Counted from the stretch's first letter, positions 37,281-49,387 are shown. The stretch: DNA of 64,000 nt from Epiperipatus broadwayi (GCA_028023455.1 JAQFVV010012405.1:2253677-2317676); one strand, 5' to 3'. Numbers and translations are program-made. The notes: generated from the sequence alone by a model not told the origin.

Positions 37281-40239
37281 TATGGAGATATGCAAAGAAA
37301 GTGAAGGAGAAGAATAAGAGAATAAAAACATAAGTCCCTTCATTTTTCCTAGTAGCCCTTGAAAGTGTTTTTCCATACAGGGGTTTGCAATGAATGTGTC
37401 ATCCTTAATTACAAGTAGTTAGTATTGATCAATAATTAGTATAATTTGAATATTATAATAAAGAACTTCAATAAAGTTCATAATTTATTAAAAATTACTA
37501 TTAAAGTAGTCATTATATACAAAATAAAATAATAAAACAAATAAAATGTGAATGAAATGCTAAATTCATTATAGAGTTAAACTTGAGGCACATAAGTTAG
37601 TGGTTTAGAGTCAGTGCAATGTGGTCTTATTATTTATCCTACGTGTCAGCTTGGGGCAAACACTTCATCTTGTTAGATAGAATTTACCTAAAATATAAAA
37701 TCAAGTGATTACTACAAAATGATAGTTTACAATCAAAATAATACTACAACCAAATGCAAATATAACTTACTGATTAGTATCTACAAGGGGAGATTTTGGA
37801 CGAACTAGCATGCTTGTTGACACTCCAAAATGGAATAAGAAAATATTATATCATAGAGGCTTAATGATAGAAGAGACATTAATAGAGAGTTTATAGAGAG
37901 TTGATTACATATTAAAATCTGGTAAGAAAATGCAAATCATTTTAATTAATACTTGATTTCTGATCTCAAGATCAGCTAAAAGAATTATAATACATTAAAG
38001 AAATGGTTGAGTAAAACATTTAGATTAAGGTTTAACTTGTTTAAAGAAAGTTTATGAATCTGAGGCAGCAACAGGAATTTATTACCTTAATCAGTCATTA
38101 ATAGCAGACCTCGGTTAATTGCAGCGTCCATTGGAGACTAGATCTAGTTTATTATTTTTGTTTATCAGATAGGTAACAGTTCCACTATTTAACTTTTAAG
38201 TACATTATTATAGTTCATGGATAGACAAGTCCAGGGTGATAATTTTTGCAGAAGACGGCATTGGAACAGCAGGGAAAGGTGGCTTTTCCCTTTACTCATG
38301 GCACATTGATTTGAAAGTTCGACCAGCATGGAGTAAGTTAGCCACTGATCTTTAAAAGTAGATGTTCTTTTTCTGCATTCAAGTTTAGTCCTATTTATAT
38401 AGTTGTTAAAGTTGTTCTGGAATGCTTTTAGTTATAATACCTTAGGCAATTTACATACCTTGATCATCTGCAATTTGCAGACTGGATGGATGCTTTTGGT
38501 CTAGTAAGTTAGAAAATAATGCAACCTTGCTGAACATTCCTTGAAGGATTGTTTTAAAATCAAATCTTAGATTTTAAAACTAACTTAAAATGAACAAATT
38601 TTTCACTAATGAGTGTTACATTATATTACTAAAATTATAATATTTTTTAAATTTGCTAATGGGTTTTATGCTAATTAATTTAATTGCATTCGAGAACATT
38701 CAGCATGATTGCATCAGATTTTTTGATCGCCATTACTGAAAATAAATATTTTATACATAATTTTAAATATACGATATAATGTTTTAATATGATTATTATT
38801 TTATAAATAATCTCCCATCACCTGTTATATATATTTATCCTTTACACACATATACGACTTTTAAATGATACAAAATATTTATTTGCTTATTTATTTAAGA
38901 TATTTAATTTAAGATATTTGTGAACATCTTTGTCAACATTATTTTTAAAAGAAAAGCAAAAAAATTGTGTTAGATAAGTACCTATATTAGCATAGGGATG
39001 GAGTTTGAATTTGGTTTGGTGGTGGGAAATTGGAGAGGGTTGTGAAGCGCAATCTGACTCTCAGATTGACTGCTTCAATATACTCTGTCAAAATCTTTAC
39101 ATCTAGCATTTGGCATATTTTTATTATTATTAAAATGTAGACAAGACGATATTGAATAAAATCTAAATTGGATCATATTTGCAAAATATGATTGTCTTAG
39201 TCTCATATCAGAATTTCAGATATCATCTAATTCATGTACTGGACATATGGAGGAAATACCCATTACCATGCTTAAAAATGCAGATAATTTGCGATATGAC
39301 AAATTTATCCAATTGCGATTTTTTTTTGTTGTACAGTGTATGTGTTAGTTTCAATAATAATTTTTCCATATATTTTTTTTTTATCAAATAATAATTTTAA
39401 AAAATCTAGAATACTCACTAGTGGTGGAAAACTTGAGCCCGGGAGACATAGTAAAATTTGATCTGATAACATTTATTGGCAACTCGTTCAGATCTGATTG
39501 GGAAGATGGACCTGAAGTAGGCAGAGCTGCAGCACTTGTATTTACACATTTCTTGTTTAGTCTTCTTTTTTTTTTTTTGGTACTAGATCTAATTTAAAAT
39601 TGATAATAATTATTATTGATTGTGATAAGACATTAGCATAAGGGTAAGTGTATGTTTTTACTTTATTTGCTAGGATTTTAAACTGAATAGAACAAATCCG
39701 AAGAATCAAAGAGAATATATTTGATAACTAAATAACCAATATTTCCATTTGATACCATTATTTAAAAATTATTTTGCTGATGAAGAAATTATTTTCAACA
39801 GATGAATCTTTGTGGTAAAGATTTAAGATAATACTTGCAAATTTTATAAAATTAAACAATGTTTTATCTGATCATAGCAATGAGATACTTATGAGGTACT
39901 TAAGAGATTGACAAGAAAGATGGTAGTGGTAGTAGATGTTGTAAGAGAAAGATTTTAAATGTAACCTCTAGGACATATGCTTGCAATACTAAAAGTTTTG
40001 TATTTGTGTTAGAGCAAGTTGAGACATCTCCTACTCTTAGGTTATTAAAAATATTGCTTAATATTTTAATGATATTTTATTGTAATTGCTTATTCCTATA
40101 TCTTTTCTTATTGGGATATATAGCATTTATCTAACTCACTGAGCTTGAATTATGATATATATTTTTTATTATTAATCTCAAGTTACTAAGTTATAATTTG
40201 TTGATTGGCTCCTTGATTAGTCTATTTTTCTTAGTTACA
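37281..40239. other. Intron, no supported gene
   Basis: AT-rich intron. Two small patches are less AT-rich: about 38220-38345, with a small hairpin gggaaaggtggcttttccc, and about 39420-39540. They could be old SINE pieces but show no clear tRNA head. Short frames such as 39179-39391 are noise. Confidence 0.4.
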
Positions 40240-40770
40240 ATATATATATATATCGCATTAATGCAATAATTATATATATATTTTAAAAAATTACACTTAC
40301 TATCAGATTTTTTAAAAATATATAATCCTATCCAATAATTAATTTATTAATAAAAAAAAATAAATAAATTGACATTTAATTGCTTGTTTTGTCTTTCAAT
40401 TATGCTTGGGAAATTGAAAAAAAAAACAACTCTTTTTTAAACATTAAAACTTAACCCCAATCCCGCCACCTTTTTTCATTTTTTATAAATTTAAAGATAT
40501 TTAATTTCTTACTACTTTTTATTAAATTAATAAGAAAATGTGAAAAGGTATCGAGGAAGTTAAGTTTTAATGTTTTAAAAAAGGGGAGTTTGTTTTCCTA
40601 GCAATAATTGAAAGACAAAAGTATCATTAGCAATTTAATGTCAGTTTATTTAGTTATTTATTAATAAATTAATTATTAAATAGGATTATATGTTTTTTAA
40701 AAAAATCTGATTGTAAGTGTAATTTTAAAAAGAAATATAATTATAACATTAATATGATGTATACATAATG
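40240..40770. mobile_element. Large fold-back element (arms about 250 bp)
   Basis: The sequence reads as an imperfect palindrome centred near 40507. Matching pairs include cattaatgcaataattat (40257) with ataattataacattaatat, aatcctatccaataattaat with attaattattaaataggatt, ttgtctttcaattatgctt with aataattgaaagacaaaa, and aaacattaaaacttaac with gttaagttttaatgttt. The arms are AT-rich with scattered mismatches. There is no coding content. It sits about 1.8 kb upstream of exon 2. Confidence 0.75.
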
Positions 40771-41494
40771 AATTTTATTGTCCGAAGTTATCCGTAATTA
40801 ATATTGGTGCCTGGGATAATCCATAAATACCATCTTCTTTTCCTTTTCTTGAAAAAGTTCTGTAACATACTGTGCTTTTTTCTATTGCCCTCATCATATG
40901 AAATAGCGAATTATATAAAAGTAGAATGTATGAGAGTCGAGGACTGCCTGTATATGTATGCATTTGTCATTCACAGATTGGTTTGTATATTCATAGAATA
41001 TTTCTAATATATTATTATTTACCTTGTTATCTTTTAATTTTTTGGAATTGGGTTGATTATATTTATTTTTATTGTCTGCCATTAACAGTGTGATACACAC
41101 GTAAATGCTTTAAAATGAAAACTATTTTATTATTAAGTTTATGCTAAGGCAAGTGTTTAAGCACACCAATCTCATATATAATAAAGTTTCAAATTGTACA
41201 GTAGTCAATTTTCAAAATAAAAATATTCTAGAAGAATTGAAGATTTTATTATTTCAATTCTTTTTATATAAATATTTTTATTTTTAATTTACTTTATGCA
41301 GAACAGTGAGATTAAATGTAGAAATACATGCACAATTATATGCTCTATGTTGACATGTACTTTATTTTTGATTGCATATTAATTAATCTTTGCAGTTTTA
41401 TTTAAAAGTTACTTTCATGAATATTATTAAATTATCAATCTATAAAAACTTTTTAAGTATATATTTTAAATGTATGCTTTTAAACAAATATAAT

Positions 41495-41880
41495 CTAATA
41501 TAATGAGCAAGCTAATAGCTCTAAACAAGCTTTTCAGATAAATGCGGCAAGAGAAAGTATTTAAATCCCTATGTAGAATTATTTCTATCCCCAAACCAGT
41601 TTTAAGCTAATGGATTGTCATCAGTGAGGCACTAGGATATTCAAATAGTAGATCTAAAATACCAAATCAAGTCTAGCATTTGTTTAATACTTAACTATTA
41701 AGTAGAAAATCTGAAATTTTCAGACATGTATATGTCTTCAAATCCAGTTATCTAACTTAAATAGTTACATGGGTCTGAATAATTTCCAGATACACCATAT
41801 ATTAATAGCCTTAGCAATATAACATCACCATAGCCTCAAAAGCAAGTCTATAACAGTCATGTGATGTAAGACTTGATTTT
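41495..41880. repeat. Diverged A/B-family copy
   Basis: Recognisable but decayed words of the A module (catcagtgaggcactaggat, a diverged aaccagttttaagct) and of the B module (tacatgggtctgaataa, acagtcatgtgatgtaag) occur in family order. It is much older than the copies at 5 kb. It lies about 700 bases upstream of exon 2. Confidence 0.5.
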
Positions 41881-42600
41881 CTTACTATTTAAACAAATAA
41901 TACACACTGTCAACATATTTCTATTATGCTACTGAATATTTTTAATGTTATTGTTCTTAATCTTATAGATACACTTGAGATATGCTATGCTACTGAATAT
42001 CTTTGGATATATCATCTTCTATCATTGATTAGGAATATGTGGAAGCAACTTGATGTTTGTACAGAACATCTCAAATGAATATATCAATAGTTGAACCATT
42101 TCCATTGTCTGGAGTGCAATCATTTTTTCAGTTTTATATGTAATGAAATTACATAATGGAGAAGATTCCAGAAGCATTATTTTGATAAAATTTTATTTCT
42201 CTAATATTGAATAGTGTTTAGAAACTTGTATTTTGTATCTTAAAAAAAAAAAAGTACCTATTTTTATAGCAACTTGTATTTTGATTTAAGTCTCCAATAT
42301 TCTTTAAGATAAATAGATCATTGTATACTAGAAAAAAGATGTTAGCACAATGTAATATCTTTATTAATAATGATATAACTATTTTTTCTGTCCATAGTAT
42401 ATATCTCTAAAAGTTCTATTAAGTTAGTTATGCTGAATTTTATATTTTCAATTTTGAGCATAATTCTTGTATTAAATGATAAGATAATGCATTATTTGCA
42501 TATTTAATTTTTGACATACTTAAACACACATATGTAACAATTAGTTTAATTTTGTGTAATCATATTTTTTTTATAAAAACTTTTATATTTGCTTTTATAG

Positions 42601-42654
42601 GAAGGACGTCAGCGACGGCAAGAAGAAAAAGCAGCAAAAGAAGCTGCTGCTGAG
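42601..42654 (+). CDS. SCAPER: SCAPER homologue, internal 54-nt exon
   Basis: This exon encodes 18 residues, EGRQRRQEEKAAKEAAAE, and continues directly from the LQDLQ end of the previous exon. The acceptor is a T-rich tract ending in ttttatag and the donor is GTAATT. Both boundaries are phase 0, so skipping it would remove exactly 18 residues without a frameshift. The R/E/K/A-rich content is typical of the SCAPER coiled coil. It lies between introns of 28,327 and 16,554 nt. Both introns carry inverted repeat copies close to it: a palindrome at 40240-40770 and an A-family relic at 41495-41880 upstream, and A-family fold-backs at 43092-43395 and 44270-44600 downstream. Whether this changes its splicing is inference. 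It falls below usual ORF-length cutoffs and would be missed by ORF calling. Confidence 0.83.
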
Positions 42655-42846
42655 GTAATTAAGTTTTGCTGATTTAAGTAATATATGCTTGTTTTAGATA
42701 TCTTAATTAAATATTCCGCAATCTTCTTTCATATTATTTTTTGGACTTGATATAATTTATTTATTTCAAAAAATATTATGACTCATACCATTTTCTTTAC
42801 AAATCTTGTTTTTATTTTAATATACATCAATATATATATACTTAAC

Positions 42847-43437
42847 CATATTTTATATTCAACATCAAGAACTTTTTATTTTATTTATAAAAATGTCCAA
42901 GCGAATATATGACAAAATACAAGAAATTAGTGCATCCCTTAAACATAATATATATATAATTCATGCATTTATATCTATTAATAATTTTAATCATACAAAT
43001 TATTTTTATTGCTGATTAAATACGTAATGTTTAGAAATATAAATACTTCATGTTTTCAGACAAGTTTGTTTCATGAAATATTTATATCTATATAAAAACA
43101 GGCAAAACTCTATATGTATTGCCACTCAGTGCAAACCAGAGTAATCAATGGATGCCAGAAAGCTTGTGCATAAAATCCCCATGTAGTACCTACTCATCCA
43201 ATATCCCCAACTAGTTTATGACTTGTGACTTTCATCAGTGAGGCACTAGATGGGGATTTTATGCACAAGCCTTCTGGCATCCATTGATTACTCTAGCTTG
43301 CACTGAGTGGCAATACATATAGTGAGTTTTGCCTGTTTTAATAACAGTTATAAGCAAGCATATGAAATGGTGATCATGTGATGTTTATTGGCTTATATCA
43401 ATATAACATAAAAATAACATTTTCATTACTATTTTTT
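42847..43437. repeat. Local duplication, unit 1 (contains an A fold-back)
   Basis: From catattttatattcaacatc to acattttcattactattttt this unit is repeated at 43942-44646 in direct orientation. It includes the fold-back at 43092-43395, so the duplication copied unique flanking DNA and the repeat together. Confidence 0.78.
43092..43395. repeat. A-family fold-back (palindromic pair of A modules)
   Basis: The copy begins aaaaacaggcaaaactct. An A module then runs to catcagtgaggcact, and the same module returns in inverse (agtgcctcactga is the turn) to gagttttgcctgttttaata, followed by the B boundary with tggtgatcatgtgatgttta. The arms are roughly 110 bp and nearly contiguous, so transcribed RNA would form a long hairpin. 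Confidence 0.82.
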
Positions 43438-43930
43438 GCCTGGTTTTCAAATATTTACACATCAAGCTTGTATCCTGTCCATCCCTCTTCTATGTATTTA
43501 GATGGATAAGGTCCTATACTTGAGGAGTCAGAGTGACTTGAGGTCAACATGGACATGACAATAATATTGGCATTAGCATGGCATTTGGGTTTTTATCATC
43601 AGATTTTCAATGATATGGATGGCAAAGTTGGAGGTTGGAGTGTCCATTAAAGTATGAAGATTTGCTATCTTAATATAAACTGAGCACTGATTATATATAT
43701 GTGTGGGAGATAATAATCTGGACCAACTGATGAGTGCTGGTGTAGCATGAAATACAGATATTGGTGATTATTTATCTTTTCTACATGTGTGTGGTCATGT
43801 ATATAAGTTGTATGAGATAGTGTGGATAGTTGAAGGGTGTTTGAAAATCTGAGTTCAAATCCCCTATCCTTACAATTAAGTTTCTAGGTTTGTGAAGAAT
43901 GCCTGGTTTTCAAATATTTATACATCAATA
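43438..43930. repeat. C-family repeat, copy 2, flanked by direct repeats
   Basis: The unit is bounded by gcctggttttcaaatattta-type direct repeats at 43438 and 43901 (about 28 bp, two mismatches). Inside it runs from catcctctt-type sequence through tgatgagtgctggtgtagca to tctgagttcaaatcccct. The boundary word is the inverse of the junction word at 49566 and 50043, so it belongs to the family rather than being a target duplication. It separates the two units of the local duplication. Confidence 0.75.
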
Positions 43931-43941
43931 TATATACATTC

Positions 43942-44646
43942 TTAACCATATTTTATATTCAACATCAAGAACTTTTTATTTTATTTATAAAAACGCCCAA
44001 AACGAATATATGACAAAATACAAGAAATTAGTGCATCCCTTAAACATAATATATATATATATATGTATATACATATATAATCATGCATTTTTATTTTTTA
44101 ATAATTTTAATCATACAAATTATTTTTATTGCTGATTAAATATGTAATGTTTAGGAATATAAATACTTCATGGAAGAATCAATTTTAAAAAATGGTTTAT
44201 TAAAATCTTGCAATTTGTCCTAGTAATGTATTCAGACAAGATTGTTTCATAAAATATTTATATCTATATAAAAACAGGCAAGTGCAAGCCAGAGTAATCA
44301 ATGGATGCCAGAAGTCTTGTGCATAAAATCCCCATCTAGTGCCTATTTATCCAATATCCGCAGACTAGTTTCTGGCTTGTGGCCTTTGTCAGTGGCTTCT
44401 CACTGATGAAGGCCACAAACCAGAAACTAGTCTGGGGATATTGGATGAATGGGCACTAGATGGGGATTTTATGCACAAACCTTTTGGCATCCATTGATTA
44501 CTCTGGCTTGCACTGAGTGGCAATACGTGTAGAGAGTTTTGCCTATTTTAATAACAGTTATAAGCAAGCATAAGAAATGGTGATCATGTGATGTTTATTG
44601 GCTTATATCTATATAACATAAAAATAACATTTTCATTACTATTTTT
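43942..44646. repeat. Local duplication, unit 2 (contains an A fold-back)
   Basis: A direct copy of 42847-43437. It carries about 60-70 extra bases around 44175-44230 and a slightly longer fold-back. Few substitutions separate the units, so the duplication is fairly recent. The 78-residue frame at 43899-44135 is not coding. Confidence 0.78.
44270..44600. repeat. A-family fold-back, second palindromic copy
   Basis: An A module (agtgcaagccagagtaatca to ggcctttgtcagtg) is followed after a few bases by its inverse (cactgatgaaggccacaaac to gcttgcactgagtggcaata). Arms are about 110 bp with a very short loop near 44393-44403. The left end has lost part of the terminal module compared with 43092. 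Confidence 0.82.
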
Positions 44647-47349
44647 GTAAAAATCAAAATTTATTTTTTACTGAATCAAAAACTCAATATAATAAATATT
44701 AAAAACTTCAAATATTTTATATTGACTTTTTGATTCACTAAGAAATAACTAGAGGTTTGTAAAGAAAGTGATGATTGGGGCATTATTTTTAATTATATGA
44801 ACTGATATAAATTTAATAAGAAATTGTTGAATGCTTTTGCTGATGTCATGTGACAGAGACATTTGATAATCTAAATTTTAATTCGACAATATATCTTATC
44901 TATTTTACATTTTTTATTTTTATTACTTATCTTATTTTAGAGATATTTAGAATGTTTTTTTTCCAATCATTCTGTTTAATTCTGACTTTTTGATCTTATA
45001 TTTTCAAATATTTTAATACTACAATTAAAGTATTTAGTTTTTGAATATGAGTAAAAAAGCCTTGTGCTTAATTTATTTTTCATGCACTAATATATAACAT
45101 ATTTATATTATTATTTTTATGCTCTAAACATTCTATGAATTATATACTGTATAAGTTGACTCAATTATCACTACTATTATTATTATTATTATCATGTATC
45201 ATCATCATTATTAATATTAATTTATTTGAATTTGTCTTTTTTTGCTATACTGATTTAATTTTTATTTTTGGCTTTTATTTATTTTATTTAATATTCAAAA
45301 TATTTATTTTATAAAAAATGTCTTTGGTGATTGTAAAATTACTTAAAATTATTTTATTATTTTTAATGTTTTTTTTCTTTTTTATTTAATCTATTTTTTA
45401 TTTTATTAAAAATGAATAGGAAATTGTATAAAATAATATATAAGTAATATTTACTAAGGCTGTAAACCTTAAGAATATGCACGTGAAAATGCGAAGGTAT
45501 AATGTATGTATTATTTATTCTGTACATTGTTATGCTATATAGTCAATTTTTTGAAGTTTTATTGGATCTCTATATGAAGTTTTTATTCTATTTTACTGAT
45601 GATTATTTTGTTATTGAATACTTTTGAGTTTTGAAGTAAAGCAAGATGGCACCCCATATTTTTGATAAATGTACAGTTTTGAGGACCTAGATGTGTTAGT
45701 TGTTAAACTAAAACAAAATTAATAAATTAATTGTTAAATTTAAAAATAAAAAATAAATTCTGATAAATTTCATTAAGAAGCTTTATTTCAATTTTTTTTA
45801 ATTTTTTATTTTTATTATAACATGAGAAGTGATGAGATGCTCTTCACATTGTTGTACTTTGGTTCAAATCAGCATGTTTTTTTTTTTTTTTTGTCAGCAG
45901 TTTTTATGGTAAATTGTTATAATGATGAAAATTTGGGATCTTCCTATTACAGAACATTATTCAAAGGTATTGGATCCAGACCTCCTGAAAAGTGTGTATT
46001 AATGGTCACGATATGATTGAATATCGCTAACATGAAGTGTAAATATTGTATTTATATATATTTTTTTCATTTTCTGTTAATAAATTAATCCAAGAAAAAA
46101 AGAAAATAAACTGTAAATATTGTAATTAATTTTTCCATAATGATTTTTTAAAAATAATAATAATAATAAATAAATTATAATTATTAAATATGTTTTCTAG
46201 CAGGCATTTTTTTGTAACATTTTTTTGGAACCCTTGAAACTAGATTTATCGAAAATATAGGCTGCCATTTTGATTTACTTAGAAACTTATAAATATCTGT
46301 TATTGTTTTTATTTTACTTTCTTATTATAGAACACTAGTTCTTTCTGCAGTGATTGTTTAAAATTAAAATAGATGTTTAGCATTTGAAAATGGCACAAAA
46401 CCCTGTGCTGAAAAAGGTTTTCTCTATGTAATTATTATAAATATATATTTATATAGCTGATGTATATGATTTTTATTATTTATTATAATTATATGAAAGA
46501 ACAGCATAATGGATTTCATTAATTTCCATTTTTGATAATGTCAAGATAATTTTTATATTTCTTATTATCAAATCTTTATCTTATACCATTTATTTTAAAA
46601 AAATTAGGAATAATGTTATTATTTAAACATTAAAAAAAAAAAATGTTTATTGATTTGCATTTCATAATATTCAATTTAATCTTTATCTAATTTTGTAAAA
46701 TTTTAACCCATTTATTGATATCATCATTATCATTATTATTCTTTTTTTTTTTCAAATGCCAATTCTGCCATATCTTTATTAATGTTTTAGTATTTTTATT
46801 TTTACTTTATATATATATTTTAAAATCATAATTAGAAAAATTGGTGAATCATTAATAACACTGACATATACACTAATATTTTGGAATTTTTACATACAAA
46901 AGATTTATCATGAGACATTATTGAAATATCAATAGTGATAGTTATAAGAATATAGATAGTAGCAAAATGATTATGATTTTATGAATCTTAAAATATAAAA
47001 AGTGATGTTTTAAACTTGCCTTAGACATAATAGCATAGTTTAGAGCATCATTATAAATTTAGTATTCATGAATCTAAAAATGACATCATCAATTCCCATA
47101 ATGTATTGGTTAGATTAATAACATTTGAAGAAAGGTAGTAAATTATACTATTCAAATACATTAAATTAATACAAATATATTAATTTGTATTATTTTTAAT
47201 AGAGGACAAAAGTATAAATAAAGTTTTAATTTATCTAAAAACATTTAATTCCAATAGTTTTATATTATTCTCAAAAAAAATGCAATTCTGTGTAAATAGT
47301 ACATTCAACACCATGTATACTAAGAAAAGCTTGTTTAATAATTTAAAAT
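44647..47349. other. Intron, no supported gene
   Basis: AT-rich intron with TAT/TTA microsatellites near 45170-45230. At 45438-45499 it holds a short relic related to an arm of the palindrome at 51908. The 64-codon frame at 45822-46016 spans a T run and has no recognisable product. Confidence 0.45.
45438..45499 (+). repeat. Relic of the 52-kb palindrome's left arm
   Basis: The segment (tttactaaggctgtaaacct and gcgaaggta among its words) aligns along about 60 bases with 51908-51970 with scattered differences. It shows that the palindrome belongs to a dispersed family and is not a one-off. Confidence 0.6.
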
Positions 47350-47640
47350 AAACATGTTATATGCATCAACATAGTATGCTTAGCATGCTTTCGATTAACT
47401 GGTAGTCGTACTCATAGCTATAATTATCCAAGAGGATTGCAAGATTTATAGAAGAATCACAAAAATGGTGATTTACATAAAATTTGATTATAAGATGCAT
47501 GAATTTATTTAAATAAACAACTTCTTTACAGGGGAATTTAGAATTCTTTTTTGTTGATTGTATGTATATTGTTGGTGATATCCAATGCTTCTTTAACTTT
47601 GCATTTAGCATTATTTTTTCATTAAAATAGGACTATAGAA
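47350..47640 (-). pseudogene. Penelope-like element 3' end, inverted partial copy
   Basis: The minus strand encodes an 81-codon frame (47366-47611). It matches the end of the + strand Penelope-like copy: KKNSKFPCK with LNKFMHLIIKFYV here parallels SPIKN with LNKFIYILQSNFM there. Beyond the stop, nucleotide sequence such as aattatccaagaggattg matches the inverse of 48510-48545. The two copies are head to head, about 0.7 kb apart. Only the C-terminal tail and 3' untranslated part are present, so it is non-functional. Confidence 0.65.
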
Positions 47641-48595
47641 AATGAAGATAATTTCAAAAGCATTAAGTTTTTAGACATATATTCAGTGCAAACATACTCA
47701 ATTAAATTACAAAATGTTAGTTAAACCCATCCAAATGTGAGGGGTTATATGTTCTGAATCATTAACAACTAATATTCTTAGTTTACAGGTCTTAAAGCAT
47801 TTTTACATAGAAATCATAATCTTTGTAAATTTAAATTCGATCAAAAAAATAATATTGAAATATATATTACATCAATGCTTTAATAGTTTCGGATACAAAG
47901 ATTCAGCTCTTATTCTCATCATTAAAACATTCTATACTAAAATTAGTAATAAATCTATTCTTGCTGATGAAAAATCCCGGATATCACTTCCCTACATACT
48001 GGGAGCTACCCTCAATATAAACAAAATTTGTGATGAAACATATAGAATTAGTCTTCACATCTCTTCTGCTTTGAATTGCCTGAATAATAATATGAAAGAT
48101 AAGCTGTCCTAGAATAGGTTTCCCAACTCATGTATCAAATTATATGCAACAATACCAACTGCAATGCAGTTTATTTTGGAGAATCTTGTGCTCAGTTCAC
48201 TACAAGAATCATGCAACACAAATATTATTATAATCATACTAAGATTAATAGAAATATTAAATCAATTTTCCTCAAACACGAGTCTAAACATGGACACAGC
48301 TTTGAACCCACATCTATCAGTATTGTCTGCTCTAAAAGAAATGAAGCTAAACACAAAGTTAGAGGCCTGTCCCATCACCATCAATATACATGCAATCAAC
48401 AAGAAAGAATTCTGCACTCCCCTATCAAAAACATGACTCATTTAAATAAATTTATTTACATCTTACAATCAAATTTTATGTAAAAACTTTTGTGATTCTT
48501 CTATAAATCACACAATCCTCTTGGATAATTATAGATGTGAGTATGACTACAAGTTATTAAAAAGCATGCTCTGCATACTATGTTGATGTAGCCAA
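47641..48595 (+). mobile_element. Penelope-like retroelement, 3' part with GIY-YIG endonuclease
   Basis: The upstream part (47641-47855) is stop-broken RT tail (FLDIYSVQTYS, then LKAFLHRNHNLC). The frame 47855-48112 contains RISLPYIL, the RT-to-endonuclease linker typical of Penelope-like elements. The frame 48130-48483 is a GIY-YIG nuclease: CNAVYFGES near residues 11-19 is the VY...FG form of the GIY-YIG core, followed by an Arg (TTRIMQH), a KHESKHGHSF segment and a C-terminal tail. Such elements use the nuclease with their RT for target-primed integration. The 5' half is missing and one stop separates the two frames. The sequence is too broken to be active. Confidence 0.8.
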
Positions 48596-48597
48596 AA

Positions 48598-49387
48598 ACA
48601 TCACATGATCACCATTTCCTATGCTTGCTTATAACAATTATTAAAACAGGCAGAACTCTCTATAGATATTGCCACTCAGTGCAAGCCAGAGTAATCAATT
48701 GATGACAGAAGGCTTATGCATAAAATCCCCATCTAGTGCCTACTCATCCAATATCCCCAGACTAGTTTCTGGCTTGTCACTTTTATCAGTAAGGAGCCTT
48801 GGATCTGAGAGCACTGCACCTAGATTTTAGAATCTAATGCACCAGATGGCACTAGATACAGCTTTTATGCACAAGCCTTCTGGCATCCATTCATTTCTCT
48901 GGCTTGTACTGAGTGCCAATATGTATAGAGAGTTTTTACCTGTTTTAGTAACAGTTATAAGCAAGCATAGGAAATGGTGATCATGTGATGTTCATTGGCT
49001 TAAAAACAATCCTGCCTAATAGGATAGTGATGGCTATGGTTATTAAAGAACCAAAGTCACCAAAATGTATAGGTACTGAGCTGAGTTCAGACCTATATGA
49101 CTGTATAAGCTAATGAGCTTGGATTGAAAATATTACAGTGTTTTCAATTTAAGACTCATAGTTTTGTAGTTAAATAGGGTTGCATTAGATCCTAAGATCT
49201 AGGTGCAGTGCTTTCAGATTTAAGGCTCCTCACTTATGAAGGCCACAATCCAGAAACTAGTCTGTGGATATTGGATGAGTAGGCACTAGATGGGGATTTT
49301 ATGCACAAGCCTTCTGGAATCCATTGATTACTCTGGCTTGCACTGAGTGGCAATATGTATAGAGTGTTTTGCCTGTTTTAATATGTT
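48598..49387. repeat. A/B-family composite repeat, about 0.8 kb
   Basis: Order of parts: inverted B boundary (tcacatgatcaccatttcct), inverted A module, a second A piece in forward orientation, a full B module (cctgcctaataggatagtga through tcatagttttgtagttaaat) and a final A module ending gtgttttgcctgttttaata. The B-plus-A part parallels the 466-bp unit at 5071-5536. It directly abuts the 3' side of the Penelope-like element. Confidence 0.82.

Noticed and set aside
43438-43929. 28-bp direct repeats around C copy 2 as a target-site duplication
   Set aside because: The same word in inverse marks the joins of C copies 3 and 4 at 49566 and 50043, so it is part of the repeat unit.
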